Of a DNA stretch of 64,000 nt, positions 55,636-63,857 are shown in pieces (position 1 is the stretch's first letter; each line of letters starts with the position of its first letter). The notes below the pieces were generated by a model. It saw only the letters and a program-made list of their open reading frames with translations. It was not told the DNA's origin and did no database searches. A program made the position numbers and the translations under genes. The stretch is from Candidatus Levyibacteriota bacterium (GTDB lineage Bacteria; Patescibacteria; Microgenomatia; Levybacterales; UBA12049), in assembly GCA_027334565.1 (NCBI GenBank), contig DAHWUP010000001.1:124001-188000 (forward strand), written 5' to 3'.

Positions 55636-56137
55636 GTTTTAATTCCCTTCTCTTTTCTTCTCTCTGGTATCTATCCGCCAGCCTTTTCAGTGCCTCCATG
55701 GTTGCATAAACGTTGCTCGCCTGATTGTCGGTGCCCAAAACTTTGGACGAGATGTTTTGAATTCCTGCCAAAGATACTACGCTTCTTACGGCACCTCCGG
55801 CAATGACGCCTGAACCGGCCGGTGCGGGTTTAAGCAGTACCTTTGCCGCGCCGAGTTTGATATAGAACTCAAAAGGAATGGAACCGTTCACGATCGGAAT
55901 ATCGATGGCATGTTTTTTAGCCAGGGATACACCCTTTTTGATCGCCGTTGAAACGTCACCGGCCTTACCAAGCCCAATCCCGACCTTACCGTTTTTATTC
56001 CCTACAACCATTAAAACCGAAAAACCGATCTTGTTACCGCCTTTTGTTTTTTTCGAGACTCTGGAAACCTGAACGATTTTTTCTTCAAATCCGTCCTGCA
56101 ATCTCTGATTGTCCAAATTATCACTTCTTCTATTCAT
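55622..56137 (-). CDS. rpsE: 30S ribosomal protein S5 (uS5)
   Basis: A 171-residue S5. The double-stranded RNA-binding-like first half has EEKIVQVSRVSKKTKGGNKIGFS (in part) and VMVVGNKNGKVGIGLGKA, then PAPAGSGVIAGGAVRSVVSLAGI. The last residues are basic. It follows L18 with zero gap and overlaps L15. Confidence 0.97.
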   Translation of the reverse strand: MNRRSDNLDNQRLQDGFEEKIVQVSRVSKKTKGGNKIGFSVLMVVGNKNGKVGIGLGKAGDVSTAIKKGVSLAKKHAIDIPIVNGSIPFEFYIKLGAAKVLLKPAPAGSGVIAGGAVRSVVSLAGIQNISSKVLGTDNQASNVYATMEALKRLADRYQREEKRRELKHATK

Positions 56138-56479
56138 TTAAAACTTAAGTCCTCCTTCCCTGGCTCCTTCGGCCAATGACTTTATCCTCCCGTGGAATTT
56201 ATAAGCTCCTTTGTCGAATACCACATTCGAAATCTTTTTGCCGGCCGCCTTTTTTGCAAGCAGCGTACCGAGTGCTTTCGCTTTTTCCAACCTGCCTGCA
56301 GTTTTAACGGTCAAATCCTTCTCCGATACGCCCAACAAGGTTTCCCGTTTGACATCGTCTATGATTTGAGCATAAATATATTTGTTGGATCTAAATACCG
56401 ATAATCTCGGTCTTTGAACGTTCAGCCTAACTTTAGATCTTATTCTTTTTTGTCTTAACAATTTCGTTTTACTTTTCAT
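56138..56479 (-). CDS. rplR: 50S ribosomal protein L18 (uL18)
   Basis: A 113-residue L18, binding 5S rRNA. Seen: RLNVQRPRLSVFRSNKYIYAQIIDD (in part) and the C-terminal FDKGAYKFHGRIKSLAEGAREGGL. Normal length. Located in the standard L6-L18-S5 order with a few bases between genes. Confidence 0.97.
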   Translation of the reverse strand: MKSKTKLLRQKRIRSKVRLNVQRPRLSVFRSNKYIYAQIIDDVKRETLLGVSEKDLTVKTAGRLEKAKALGTLLAKKAAGKKISNVVFDKGAYKFHGRIKSLAEGAREGGLKF

Positions 56480-56482
56480 GTT

Positions 56483-57043
56483 TTACTTCGCTGCTCCTGC
56501 GCCGACAGCTTTAGCGGCTTTTCCGGCTTTTCGTCTGATTCGTTCTCCTACATATTTTATCCCTTTTCCTTTGTACGGCTCGGGTGGTCTGATTGCCCTG
56601 ACCTTGGCGGCAGTGTCGCCGACGACGGTCTTGTCTACTCCCGAAATCGATATGATATTTTCCTCAACTTTGAATTGAATTCCCTTATCCGCATTGATTA
56701 CCACCGGATGAGAAAAACCCAGGGAAAGCGTAAGAGTATTCCCTGCGGCTTGCGCTCTGTAACCTACACCGGTCAACTCGAGTCTTTTTTCAAAACCGTC
56801 GGTAACGCCCTTAACAAGATTTGCCAGATTGGCGCGGGTCAAGCCAAATAGGGCATTGGTCAATTTATCGTTTTCCTTAACCTGGGAAACAATTACTTTT
56901 TTATCTTTGACCTCCGCCTTAATCCCGTCCGGGATATCAAGATAAAGACTTCCTTTCGGACCGCTTACGCTCACCCTGTTTCCTTGTAACGAAAAGTTTA
57001 CCTGATCAATCAATTCAATTGGCTTCTTGGCAATTTTTGACAT
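56483..57043 (-). CDS. rplF: 50S ribosomal protein L6 (uL6)
   Basis: A 186-residue L6 with two repeated domains. ATG 57043 (MSKIAKKPIEL) is chosen: it is 4 nt after the S8 stop and gives the family-typical start, whereas a longer frame would overlap S8. The C-terminal signature PEPYKGKGIKYVGERIRRK is intact and is followed by an Ala/Gly/Lys tail. Confidence 0.96.
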   Translation of the reverse strand: MSKIAKKPIELIDQVNFSLQGNRVSVSGPKGSLYLDIPDGIKAEVKDKKVIVSQVKENDKLTNALFGLTRANLANLVKGVTDGFEKRLELTGVGYRAQAAGNTLTLSLGFSHPVVINADKGIQFKVEENIISISGVDKTVVGDTAAKVRAIRPPEPYKGKGIKYVGERIRRKAGKAAKAVGAGAAK

Positions 57044-57047
57044 AATG

Positions 57048-57440
57048 TTACCATATGGCGAAGAGCACTTCTCCACCTAATCCTTTCTTCTGCGCTTCAA
57101 ATGCCGTCATTACGCCCTGACTGGTTGAAATGATTATTTTTCTCTTTCCCCTTTTGGCGATCTCGGATAATTTTTTGCTCGAAGAATAGACCCTTAAGGA
57201 CGGTTTTGAAATGATCGTCACGTCGGTTAAAACCGGAATCCTGTTATCATATTTGATGATCGCTTTTAATCCTTTCTTACCGTCTTTGGTTTCTTCTTTG
57301 ACCTCTTCCAAGAATCCTTCCCTGACCAGCACTTTTGCGATTTCTTTATTAACACCGGAAAAGGGTAAAGATACTTCCCTTCTTTTTGAAAACGCACTGT
57401 TTTTTATTCTTATTACAAAATCGGAAACCAGATGATTCAT
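57048..57440 (-). CDS. rpsH: 30S ribosomal protein S8 (uS8)
   Basis: A 130-residue S8 that binds 16S rRNA helix 21. The C-terminal STSQGVMTAFEAQKKGLGGEVLFAIW carries the S-T-S-x-G-V-M motif (in part). In other bacteria S8 represses its own operon, which could apply here too, but I cannot see the target site. Standard position between S14 and L6. Confidence 0.97.
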   Translation of the reverse strand: MNHLVSDFVIRIKNSAFSKRREVSLPFSGVNKEIAKVLVREGFLEEVKEETKDGKKGLKAIIKYDNRIPVLTDVTIISKPSLRVYSSSKKLSEIAKRGKRKIIISTSQGVMTAFEAQKKGLGGEVLFAIW

Positions 57441-57448
57441 ATAGACAT

Positions 57449-57634
57449 TTACCAGGTTGACTTAACTACGCCTGGCAATTCTCCTTTCTGAGCCAATTCC
57501 CTAAAACAAATCCTGCAAATACCGAATCTTCGCATGTAAGCTCTTGATCTTCCGCAAAGACTGCAAATATTTTTGTTTCTGGTCGAAAACTTTTGTTTCT
57601 TTTTAAATTTAACTACATTCGATGTTTTTGCCAT
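57449..57634 (-). CDS. rpsN: 30S ribosomal protein S14, zinc-binding type Z (uS14)
   Basis: A 61-residue short S14. CSLCGRSRAYMRRFGICRIC holds the two C-x2-C zinc pairs typical of the Z type, followed by FRELAQKGELPGVVKSTW (the conserved C-terminal end). Only this copy is in the window. Sits between L5 and S8. Confidence 0.97.
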   Translation of the reverse strand: MAKTSNVVKFKKKQKFSTRNKNICSLCGRSRAYMRRFGICRICFRELAQKGELPGVVKSTW

Positions 57635-57637
57635 ATT

Positions 57638-58180
57638 TTACTTTCTAAAGGGCATTCCAAGCGCCTTTAACAGTGCATATCCTTCCTTGTCGTTATTTGC
57701 CGTTGTCACTATTGATACCTCAAAACCCTGTATCTTGTCAATTTTGCTCGGATCGATTTCCGGAAAAACCGTACTTTCGGAAAATCCGAGCGTATAATTA
57801 CCGTGTCCGTCGAAGCTGTTGTTGTTAACTCCGTGAAAATCTCTAAATCTTGGAAAAACGATATCAATTAGCTTCTGGAAAAAATCATACATCCTCTTCC
57901 CCCTTAGTGTCACCATCAGAGCGATCTCTTCTCCTGCCCGTAGTTTAAAGGAGGAAATCGACTTCTTGGCTTTAACCACTTTCGGTTTTTGACCGGAAAT
58001 TAGAGCCAAAACCTCGGCGCCTTTGTCCATATTCTTTTTATCCGAAGTGGCATCCTTTACTCCCATATTAATGGTTATTTTAGACAGTCTGGGAACGGCA
58101 TGAACATTTTTGATCCCTAGCTCTTGCTTTATTGTTTTTAAAATTTCTTTGTTGTATTGATCCTGTAAAGAATTCGTCAT
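57638..58180 (-). CDS. rplE: 50S ribosomal protein L5 (uL5)
   Basis: A 180-residue L5, part of the 5S rRNA complex. MTNSLQDQYNKEI, the VPRLSKITINMGV segment, KSISSFKLRAGEEIALMVTLRG (in part) and the end of the protein LLKALGMPFRK are typical. Normal length. Linked to L24 by a single-base gap. Confidence 0.97.
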   Translation of the reverse strand: MTNSLQDQYNKEILKTIKQELGIKNVHAVPRLSKITINMGVKDATSDKKNMDKGAEVLALISGQKPKVVKAKKSISSFKLRAGEEIALMVTLRGKRMYDFFQKLIDIVFPRFRDFHGVNNNSFDGHGNYTLGFSESTVFPEIDPSKIDKIQGFEVSIVTTANNDKEGYALLKALGMPFRK

Positions 58181-58181
58181 T

Positions 58182-58487
58182 TTAAATTTCCTTTCCGCAT
58201 TTTCTGCAAATCCTAACCTTTGAACCTTTTAGCAATTTATATCCGACCCTGGTCGGTTTATGGCATTTAGGACAAATCAGTTGAACATTTTCCTCCGGCA
58301 GCGGTTTGGTTAAAGTAACTATTTCCGAAGGCTCGGTCTCGCTTCTTGCTTTTAAATGCCTTTTATATAAATTGACGTTAGCGATTACTATCTTATCCTC
58401 CTTGGGAAAAACCTTATCTATTTTGCCGGTTTTCCCTTTATCTTTTCCTTTGACTACTTTAACTTCGTCGCCCTTTTTTATTTTCAT
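58182..58487 (-). CDS. rplX: 50S ribosomal protein L24 (uL24) with zinc-ribbon tail
   Basis: A 101-residue L24. The KOW motif is at residues 3-30 (KKGDEVKVVKGKDKGKTGKI) and the second half ends with two C-x2-C pairs (CPKC and CRKC) forming a zinc ribbon. Such a zinc form is also known from thermophilic and some CPR lineages. It initiates early 50S assembly. Confidence 0.96.
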   Translation of the reverse strand: MKIKKGDEVKVVKGKDKGKTGKIDKVFPKEDKIVIANVNLYKRHLKARSETEPSEIVTLTKPLPEENVQLICPKCHKPTRVGYKLLKGSKVRICRKCGKEI

Positions 58488-58490
58488 AAG

Positions 58491-58865
58491 CTATACCACC
58501 TCAATAGCCATACTGGCAATCTTTGCAAATCCCTTATCCTTGACCTCTCTTGCGATCGGTCCAAAGATCCTTGTCCCCCTGGGATTTTTGTCTTTAGGAT
58601 TATCTATCACTACACCGGCATTATCCGAAAACCTGATGTACGACCCGTCGGACCTTTTGTGCTCTTTTGCCGTCCTGACCAGAACTACCTTCACTATTTC
58701 CCCTTCCTTAACCTGTCCTGTCGGTATCGCTTCTTTAACTACACAGTTTAGAACATCGCCGATGTAACCAAACTTCCTTTTACTTCCGCCGAAAATATGA
58801 ATAACCTGCAGGACTCTGGCGCCCGAGTTATCGGCAACTTTCAACATGGTCCTATGTTGTATCAT
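58491..58865 (-). CDS. rplN: 50S ribosomal protein L14 (uL14)
   Basis: A 124-residue L14. Seen: MIQHRTMLKVADNSGARVLQ, the VLVRTAKEHKRSDGSYIRF segment and IFGPIAREVKDKGFAKIASMA (in part). It forms the inter-subunit bridge to 16S rRNA and the docking site of ribosome silencing factors. Start overlaps the S17 stop by one base. Confidence 0.97.
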   Translation of the reverse strand: MIQHRTMLKVADNSGARVLQVIHIFGGSKRKFGYIGDVLNCVVKEAIPTGQVKEGEIVKVVLVRTAKEHKRSDGSYIRFSDNAGVVIDNPKDKNPRGTRIFGPIAREVKDKGFAKIASMAIEVV

Positions 58866-59098
58866 TATTTAATTACCTCCGTTACTTTAAAAGATTTATC
58901 CTTTGACATCGGCTTTGTTTCCGCAATCTTAACCGTCTGGCCCAAAGTTAATGCCAAATCGCCCGTATCCGCCTTGAATCTTTTACTTTTTCTGATCAAT
59001 TTTTTATATAAAGGATGCGGCGATCTTCGGACGACTTCGACCACGGCGGTCCCTTTCATCTTTAACGAAACTATTTTGCCGTTAAATGTTTTTAACAC
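58865..59098 (-). CDS. rpsQ: 30S ribosomal protein S17 (uS17)
   Basis: A 77-residue OB-fold protein binding the 5' domain of 16S rRNA. The core VVEVVRRSPHPLYKKLIRKS and the segment LALTLGQTVKIAETKPMSKDKSF (in part) are typical. It shares its first base with the end of L29. It is a bit shorter than E. coli S17 (84). Confidence 0.96.
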   Translation of the reverse strand: MLKTFNGKIVSLKMKGTAVVEVVRRSPHPLYKKLIRKSKRFKADTGDLALTLGQTVKIAETKPMSKDKSFKVTEVIK

Positions 59099-59316
59099 TA
59101 TTTCTGCTCTCCTTTCGCTGTCAGTTCAACTTCTTTCAATGCGGTCAAGACCATCGCGATTTCTTTTTTCTTCCAGAAGATCTGTCTGGTATTTTTTAAT
59201 TTTCTCTGTGTCTGCTCCACATTTAATTTAAAAAGTTCATCGCGCGCGCCCGATAGCATCTTCTCAAGTTCTTTTTGAGATTTTGCGAATATTTCTTTTT
59301 TATCTTTAAGCTTCAT
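59098..59316 (-). CDS. rpmC: 50S ribosomal protein L29 (uL29)
   Basis: A 72-residue helical-hairpin protein near the exit tunnel. The consensus FAKSQKELEKMLSGARDELFKLNVEQ with LKNTRQIFWKKKEIAMVLT (in part) fits L29, with the invariant N-T-R-x-I-x-R/K motif. Position between L16 and S17 supports the call. The 5' end follows the L16 stop by 4 nt. Confidence 0.95.
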   Translation of the reverse strand: MKLKDKKEIFAKSQKELEKMLSGARDELFKLNVEQTQRKLKNTRQIFWKKKEIAMVLTALKEVELTAKGEQK

Positions 59317-59320
59317 TTAT

Positions 59321-59731
59321 TTATTCCTCCCTGTCCACAATTCTTGATTTCACATTAAGTTTATGGGATGCAAGAGTAAGGGCCGCATGAGCCGTCTCTT
59401 TTGTTACCCCGCCCATCTCGAACAGAATTCTTCCCGGTGCAACCGGTGCGACGAATTCATATACGTCTCCTTTACCCGACCCCATCCTGACTTCCGGCGG
59501 TTTCTTGGTAATCGGTTTGTCCGGAAAAATTCTTATCCAGACTCTTCCCCCTCTTTGAGTGTAATGAGTGATCGCCTTGCGTGCCGCTTCGATTTGTCTT
59601 GAAGTAACCCAAGCGGTACCCTCGGCCATTAAGCCGAATTCACCAAAAGATACCGTAGTACCCTTGTAGGCATTGCCTTTCATGGTTCCCCGCATCTGTT
59701 TTCTATATTTTGCTCTCTTTGGTACCAACAT
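59321..59731 (-). CDS. rplP: 50S ribosomal protein L16 (uL16)
   Basis: A 136-residue L16, near the A-site and the peptidyl transferase centre. MLVPKRAKYRKQMRG at the start, then ITHYTQRGGRVWIRIFPDKP and RMGSGKGDVYEFVAPV. Normal length. One base separates it from S3. Confidence 0.97.
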   Translation of the reverse strand: MLVPKRAKYRKQMRGTMKGNAYKGTTVSFGEFGLMAEGTAWVTSRQIEAARKAITHYTQRGGRVWIRIFPDKPITKKPPEVRMGSGKGDVYEFVAPVAPGRILFEMGGVTKETAHAALTLASHKLNVKSRIVDREE

Positions 59732-59732
59732 A

Positions 59733-60380
59733 TTATTTTTCCTCCGGTTTATGGATCCAGACTTTAACTCCGATATATCCTTTTTTGGTCAAAGCCGGGT
59801 AACTGGCGTAACTGATATCTTCTCGGATGGTCGACAACGGCACCGTCCCGACCTGTAATTTTTCTCTTCTGGCGATCTCTGCCCCGCCGATTCTTCCGGC
59901 CAGGACAATTCTCAATCCTTTTGCACCCGCGCCCATAACTTTTTCCTGGGTAGATACAAGAATTCTTTTTGCCGGCAACCTTCTCACCAATTGCTCCGAA
60001 ATGTTTTTGGCAACAAGGTAAGCATCCAAATTCGGATCTTTGATCGGTTCAACCTTAATATCTATTTTATATTGCGCTTTGGATTTCAATTTCTTTATGA
60101 ATTCCCTTTGTAAATAATTTTTAAGATCCTCCAAACCCGTTCCGCCCCTTCCTATCACCATTCCGGGTTTTGAAACGTAAGCGGTGATCTTAAGATTGTT
60201 AATCGACCTTTCGATTTCCACTTCGGAGATTCCGGCCGCCTTAAGCCTTTCCATCAACGCTTTTCTTATTTTAAAGTCTTCCAAAAGCAGGTCTTTATAA
60301 TTCTTGTCTGCGAACCACCTGCTGCTCCAGGTGCTGAGAGCACCCAATCTTAAAATTCTTGGATTAATTTTTTGTCCCAT
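59733..60380 (-). CDS. rpsC: 30S ribosomal protein S3 (uS3)
   Basis: A 215-residue S3 with an N-terminal KH domain (VSKPGMVIGRGGTGLEDLKNYL, with the GRGG loop) and the C-terminal S3 domain (GAKGLRIVLAGRIGGAEIARRE, in part). MGQKINPRILRLG is the expected start. It lines the mRNA entry channel and helps unwind mRNA. Confidence 0.97.
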   Translation of the reverse strand: MGQKINPRILRLGALSTWSSRWFADKNYKDLLLEDFKIRKALMERLKAAGISEVEIERSINNLKITAYVSKPGMVIGRGGTGLEDLKNYLQREFIKKLKSKAQYKIDIKVEPIKDPNLDAYLVAKNISEQLVRRLPAKRILVSTQEKVMGAGAKGLRIVLAGRIGGAEIARREKLQVGTVPLSTIREDISYASYPALTKKGYIGVKVWIHKPEEK

Positions 60381-60382
60381 GC

Positions 60383-60763
60383 TTATTTTTCCTTCCTTTC
60401 TTTCTTATTTACAACCTTTGGTTTTTTTAAGCCTGTTTCATCCGTTAAAACTATTTTTATATTGCTCCCTCTCCTTTTGTAAGGATGAATCCTGCCCCGG
60501 GTTGAAGGGTGATATCTTTTATAAGCCGGCGCTTCTAAAACATCTATGGATTTAATGCTTAATGTTTCTCTTTTTAAATTGTTATTATTTGTGGCATTTG
60601 CCACTGCACTTTTCAAAGTTTTTTGAAGTGATACGGCACCCCTGTTTTTAATTACCGACAAATTCACTAATGCCTCATCCAAAGAAAGCATTTTGACCGC
60701 ATCCGCGACCAGTCTAACCTTTCTCGGCGCAACTCTAACCGATGATCTTGCAACAACTTCCAT
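60383..60763 (-). CDS. rplV: 50S ribosomal protein L22 (uL22)
   Basis: A 126-residue L22, whose long hairpin lines the peptide exit tunnel. VAPRKVRLVADAVKML and the tunnel-loop region with the final RYHPSTRGRIHPYKRRGSNIKI are typical (in part). A short Lys/Glu-rich tail follows. It starts 4 nt after S19. Confidence 0.97.
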   Translation of the reverse strand: MEVVARSSVRVAPRKVRLVADAVKMLSLDEALVNLSVIKNRGAVSLQKTLKSAVANATNNNNLKRETLSIKSIDVLEAPAYKRYHPSTRGRIHPYKRRGSNIKIVLTDETGLKKPKVVNKKERKEK

Positions 60764-60766
60764 ATT

Positions 60767-61051
60767 TTATGTCTTAGAAATTTCTCTCGCTACGACTCTT
60801 CCGTGACTTCTGAAAGTCCTGGTAGGAGCAAATTCTCCCAATCTGTGTCCCACCATCGCCTCCAAAATAAATACGTTAATAAAGTTTTTCCCGTTATAGA
60901 CCGCAAAGGTATGTCCGACAAATTCCGGCGGGATCTGACAACTTCTAATCCAGGTTTTAATCGGAGTTTTGTCGCCCGACGCTTTTTGTGCCATCACCTT
61001 TTTCAGTACTCTTTGATCTACGTATGGTCCTTTTTTTGCGCTTCTTGCCAT
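60767..61051 (-). CDS. rpsS: 30S ribosomal protein S19 (uS19)
   Basis: A 94-residue S19: MARSAKKGPYVDQRVLKKV at the N-terminus, VGHTFAVYNGKNFINVFI and GEFAPTRTFRSHG. It contacts 23S rRNA in the B1 bridges of the head. Normal length, directly after L2. Confidence 0.97.
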   Translation of the reverse strand: MARSAKKGPYVDQRVLKKVMAQKASGDKTPIKTWIRSCQIPPEFVGHTFAVYNGKNFINVFILEAMVGHRLGEFAPTRTFRSHGRVVAREISKT

Positions 61052-61055
61052 ATTT

Positions 61056-61808
61056 TTAACCGTGCTTTCCGCCTTTCCTCCTTTGTAAAATCATTTTATT
61101 CGAATATTTCTTCGGCCTTCGGGTTTTTCCGACCGCTTTTCTACCGGCAAAAGTTTTTGGCAGGGTCATTCCTATACCGGATCTTCCCTCTCCTCCTCCG
61201 TGAGGATGACTTCTTGGATTCATCGCGACTCCCCTTACCGAGGGTCTTATTCCCATATGCCTTTTTGTTCCGGCTTTCTTAAATGTCCTATTCTTTAGGT
61301 CAACGTTACCAAGGGTACCGACCGTAGCGAAACTTTTTGACCTGATTTTCCTGACCTCGCCCGACGGAAGCCGTAAATGAACGTAATCCCCTTCCTTTGC
61401 GGCAACTACCGCCCCTGTTCCGGCTCCCCTCGCAATTTGTCCTCCCCTCCCCGGAATTAATTCGACATTATGAACAAATGTTCCTATGGGCATTGCCATC
61501 AGGGGAAGAGCGTTCCCGACCTTGATGTCCGCTCCCTGGCCTGCCGTGATCGAATCGTTCAGCTTTAATCCCTGAGGAGCCAGGATATATCTTTTTTCGC
61601 CGTCGATGTATTTTACCAAAGCAATATCGCAGGTTCTATTGGGATCATATTCCAGAGCCACAATTTTTCCTTCGATATTTCTTTTATCCCTTTTGAAATC
61701 TATAATTCTTAGGAATCTCTTTTGTTCTCCTCCGTGATGTCTGACCGACACTTTTCCGGACGCATCCCTTCCCGAATTTTTTCTTCTGATAAACTTTAAA
61801 TTGCTCAT
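61056..61808 (-). CDS. rplB: 50S ribosomal protein L2 (uL2), N-terminally short
   Basis: A 250-residue L2, required for subunit association and peptidyl transfer. The catalytic-centre-proximal segment RGVAMNPRSHPHGGGEGRS contains the conserved HPHGGG with the key His. ATG 61808 lies 1 nt after L23 and has a GGAATAAT binding site. Typical L2 has 273-277 residues; here about 25-30 N-terminal residues (the usual Y-K-P-T-S-P-G-R-R part) are absent, and the frame upstream contains L23, so no longer start with that motif exists. Confidence 0.95.
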   Translation of the reverse strand: MSNLKFIRRKNSGRDASGKVSVRHHGGEQKRFLRIIDFKRDKRNIEGKIVALEYDPNRTCDIALVKYIDGEKRYILAPQGLKLNDSITAGQGADIKVGNALPLMAMPIGTFVHNVELIPGRGGQIARGAGTGAVVAAKEGDYVHLRLPSGEVRKIRSKSFATVGTLGNVDLKNRTFKKAGTKRHMGIRPSVRGVAMNPRSHPHGGGEGRSGIGMTLPKTFAGRKAVGKTRRPKKYSNKMILQRRKGGKHG

Positions 61809-61809
61809 A

Positions 61810-62100
61810 TTATTCCTTTCCCCCGACATCAAAGATAGAAATCTTTTCACCTTCTTTAAGCGTTACGATCGCTTTTTTAAATGAAGCTAATTTAACTTCT
61901 ATTCTTTTTGTTCCCGCTTTCAAAGATCTTCCTTTGGTAAAAGAAGTGGCTATCCTTAGAACATGCACTTTAAATTTGTCCTCGATTTCTTTCTTGATCT
62001 CACGTTTGTTTGACGATTTTTCCACCTTAAAAGTGTATCTTCCTTTGGAAGCCTCGTCCATAGATTTTTCACTGATCACCGGTCCGATAAGTTTATTCAT
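61810..62100 (-). CDS. rplW: 50S ribosomal protein L23 (uL23)
   Basis: A 96-residue L23, the docking site at the tunnel exit for trigger factor and SRP. LIGPVISEKSMDEASKGRYTF and NKREIKKEIEDKFKVHVLRI (in part) are typical. It lies between L4 and L2 with a 3 nt gap and 1 nt to the next start. Confidence 0.96.
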   Translation of the reverse strand: MNKLIGPVISEKSMDEASKGRYTFKVEKSSNKREIKKEIEDKFKVHVLRIATSFTKGRSLKAGTKRIEVKLASFKKAIVTLKEGEKISIFDVGGKE

Positions 62101-62103
62101 ATT

Positions 62104-62871
62104 CTAGTCCTTTAAATAAGTCGCTTTTAACATTTCTAATGAATCTTTCATGAATATAATGTTTTTATTCTTCAAAACCTCATAAGTGTTTAATAAATTT
62201 GAAGCACGAATGCTGACACCGCTGATGTTTCTGGCCGATTTAACGACGTTTTCAAAATCTTTAGTGGCTTTGGGTGTGACCAGCAACAATTGCGGGTTTT
62301 TCCCTTCAAGCGCCAAGCCATTTAGGGCCTGCGACATGATTTTTGTCTTCGGCTCGAGCTTTTCGTATCCTTTTACAATTTTGATTTCTCCCGCTTTAAG
62401 CTTAGCGGTCAAAGCGCTGAAAAGAGCCGCTTTTCGCATTTTCTGATTCAGTTTAAGGGAATAGTCCCTCGGTTTAGGTCCGAATGCGATACCGCCGCCG
62501 ACAAAAATCGGAGCCGATTTCGCACCGTGTCTGGCCCGTCCGGTTCCTTTTTGTCTGTAAATTTTTCGCGTCGAAATTTTCACTTCTCCTCTTGATTTGG
62601 TTTTTACCGTACCCCTTCTCTGGTTTGATAAATATATTCTTACCGCTTGCGACATCAAAGGGTTGTTAACCTTTGCGTCAAAAATTTCCTTCGGCAGGGT
62701 CACCGTTTCGGTCGAATGTCCTCTTATGTCGTATACTTTTTGACGAAGTCCGGTTTCTACCAAGGGCGTTTTTGTTACGGAACTTGCCACGGATCTCGCG
62801 GGCGTTGATGCCGCCTTTTTAGCGGACGGTTTTACTGTTTTACCAACCGGTGATTTTTTAGTTACTGGCAT
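62104..62871 (-). CDS. rplD: 50S ribosomal protein L4 (uL4) with basic N-terminal extension
   Basis: A 255-residue L4. About the first 45 residues form an Ala/Lys/Ser/Thr-rich extension not found in E. coli L4 (201 residues). The conserved core then runs from VYDIRGHSTETVTLP. The tunnel loop contains RKIYRQKGTGRARHGA and FGPKPRDYS. Its start overlaps L3 by one base. In E. coli L4 represses this operon; whether that holds here is unknown. Confidence 0.95.
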   Translation of the reverse strand: MPVTKKSPVGKTVKPSAKKAASTPARSVASSVTKTPLVETGLRQKVYDIRGHSTETVTLPKEIFDAKVNNPLMSQAVRIYLSNQRRGTVKTKSRGEVKISTRKIYRQKGTGRARHGAKSAPIFVGGGIAFGPKPRDYSLKLNQKMRKAALFSALTAKLKAGEIKIVKGYEKLEPKTKIMSQALNGLALEGKNPQLLLVTPKATKDFENVVKSARNISGVSIRASNLLNTYEVLKNKNIIFMKDSLEMLKATYLKD

Positions 62872-63839
62872 TATTCAACAACCTCCTTATTTACCGTTGT
62901 TGCTTCCGAACCATCTGGTTTCGTCGAAGCTGCCGGTTCGCCTTGCGCTACGTCCTTATTTTCCGCCTGGATATCGGATTGAACAGGTTCCGCATTTTTG
63001 GTTTCGGTATCTGATTCCTGATCCGGCTGGGCAGTTAAAGTCTGAACCGATTCCGGCTCTTTAACCGTTTCTGTTTCATCGTTTACAACCGTTTCATCGG
63101 CCGGAATGTCTTTTTGCTCCGGTTCCGCTTCGGGCTCGCTATATAAAGGTACAAATTTTTTATTTTCTCCTACTTTTTTAACCAGCAGAAGCGAGTTGAT
63201 TCTACCCGGCACCAAACCCCTAATTAGCAATACTCCGTCGTTGGTGATATCGATGACCTCCAAATTTTTAACGGTGACCCTATCACTTCCCATTCTTCCT
63301 GCCATTTTCTTGCCTCTATACACTCTTCCAGGTGTAGTGGTTTGACCGATAGAACCGGGAGCTCTTTCGCGATCGGATTGTCCGTGGGTTCTGGGACCGC
63401 CCTTAAAATGATATCTTTTCACCCCACCGGCCCAACCCTTTCCTTTGGAAACACCGGTAACGTCGATTATGTCACCCGCTGTAAAAATTTCACCAACGGC
63501 CACTTCCGTACCCAAAACGGCGCCGGCAATATCTTCAACCCTGACTTCCTTAAAGTATTTGGGTGAGGGAATGGTCGTTCTTGTTACTGCGGGGTCTGTT
63601 TCGGAAGTTTGTTTCGGGGAATTAAGTGCCTTTTGGACGTGACCGAAAATCGCTTTATTCGTCCTTTTCTTGGCATCCATCCCAAGTTGAATCGAATTGT
63701 ATCCTTCTTTATCCTGAGTTTTTATTTGAGTGATAACATTTCCGGCAACCGTCACCCCGGTCAACGGAACCCTCGTTCCGTCTTGCAGGAATCCCTGTTT
63801 TTGATAAGTTTTTTTACCGATAAGTGCGTTTAATTGCAT
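62871..63839 (-). CDS. rplC: 50S ribosomal protein L3 (uL3) with long acidic C-terminal tail
   Basis: A 322-residue L3, much longer than the usual ~210. The core (residues 1 to about 225) has MQLNALIGKKTYQKQGFLQD, the VTGVSKGKGWAGGVKRYHF signature and the conserved TTPGRVYRGKKMAGRMGSD (in part). About 95 residues follow that are very rich in Glu, Asp, Thr, Gln and Pro, low-complexity and probably disordered. ATG 63839 has a GGAAGGA binding site; a GTG at 63890 is in frame but lies in the attenuator. It is the first gene of the long ribosomal unit, with no S10 gene in front. Confidence 0.95.
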   Translation of the reverse strand: MQLNALIGKKTYQKQGFLQDGTRVPLTGVTVAGNVITQIKTQDKEGYNSIQLGMDAKKRTNKAIFGHVQKALNSPKQTSETDPAVTRTTIPSPKYFKEVRVEDIAGAVLGTEVAVGEIFTAGDIIDVTGVSKGKGWAGGVKRYHFKGGPRTHGQSDRERAPGSIGQTTTPGRVYRGKKMAGRMGSDRVTVKNLEVIDITNDGVLLIRGLVPGRINSLLLVKKVGENKKFVPLYSEPEAEPEQKDIPADETVVNDETETVKEPESVQTLTAQPDQESDTETKNAEPVQSDIQAENKDVAQGEPAASTKPDGSEATTVNKEVVE

Positions 63840-63857
63840 GTTTTCCTTCCAGACAAA

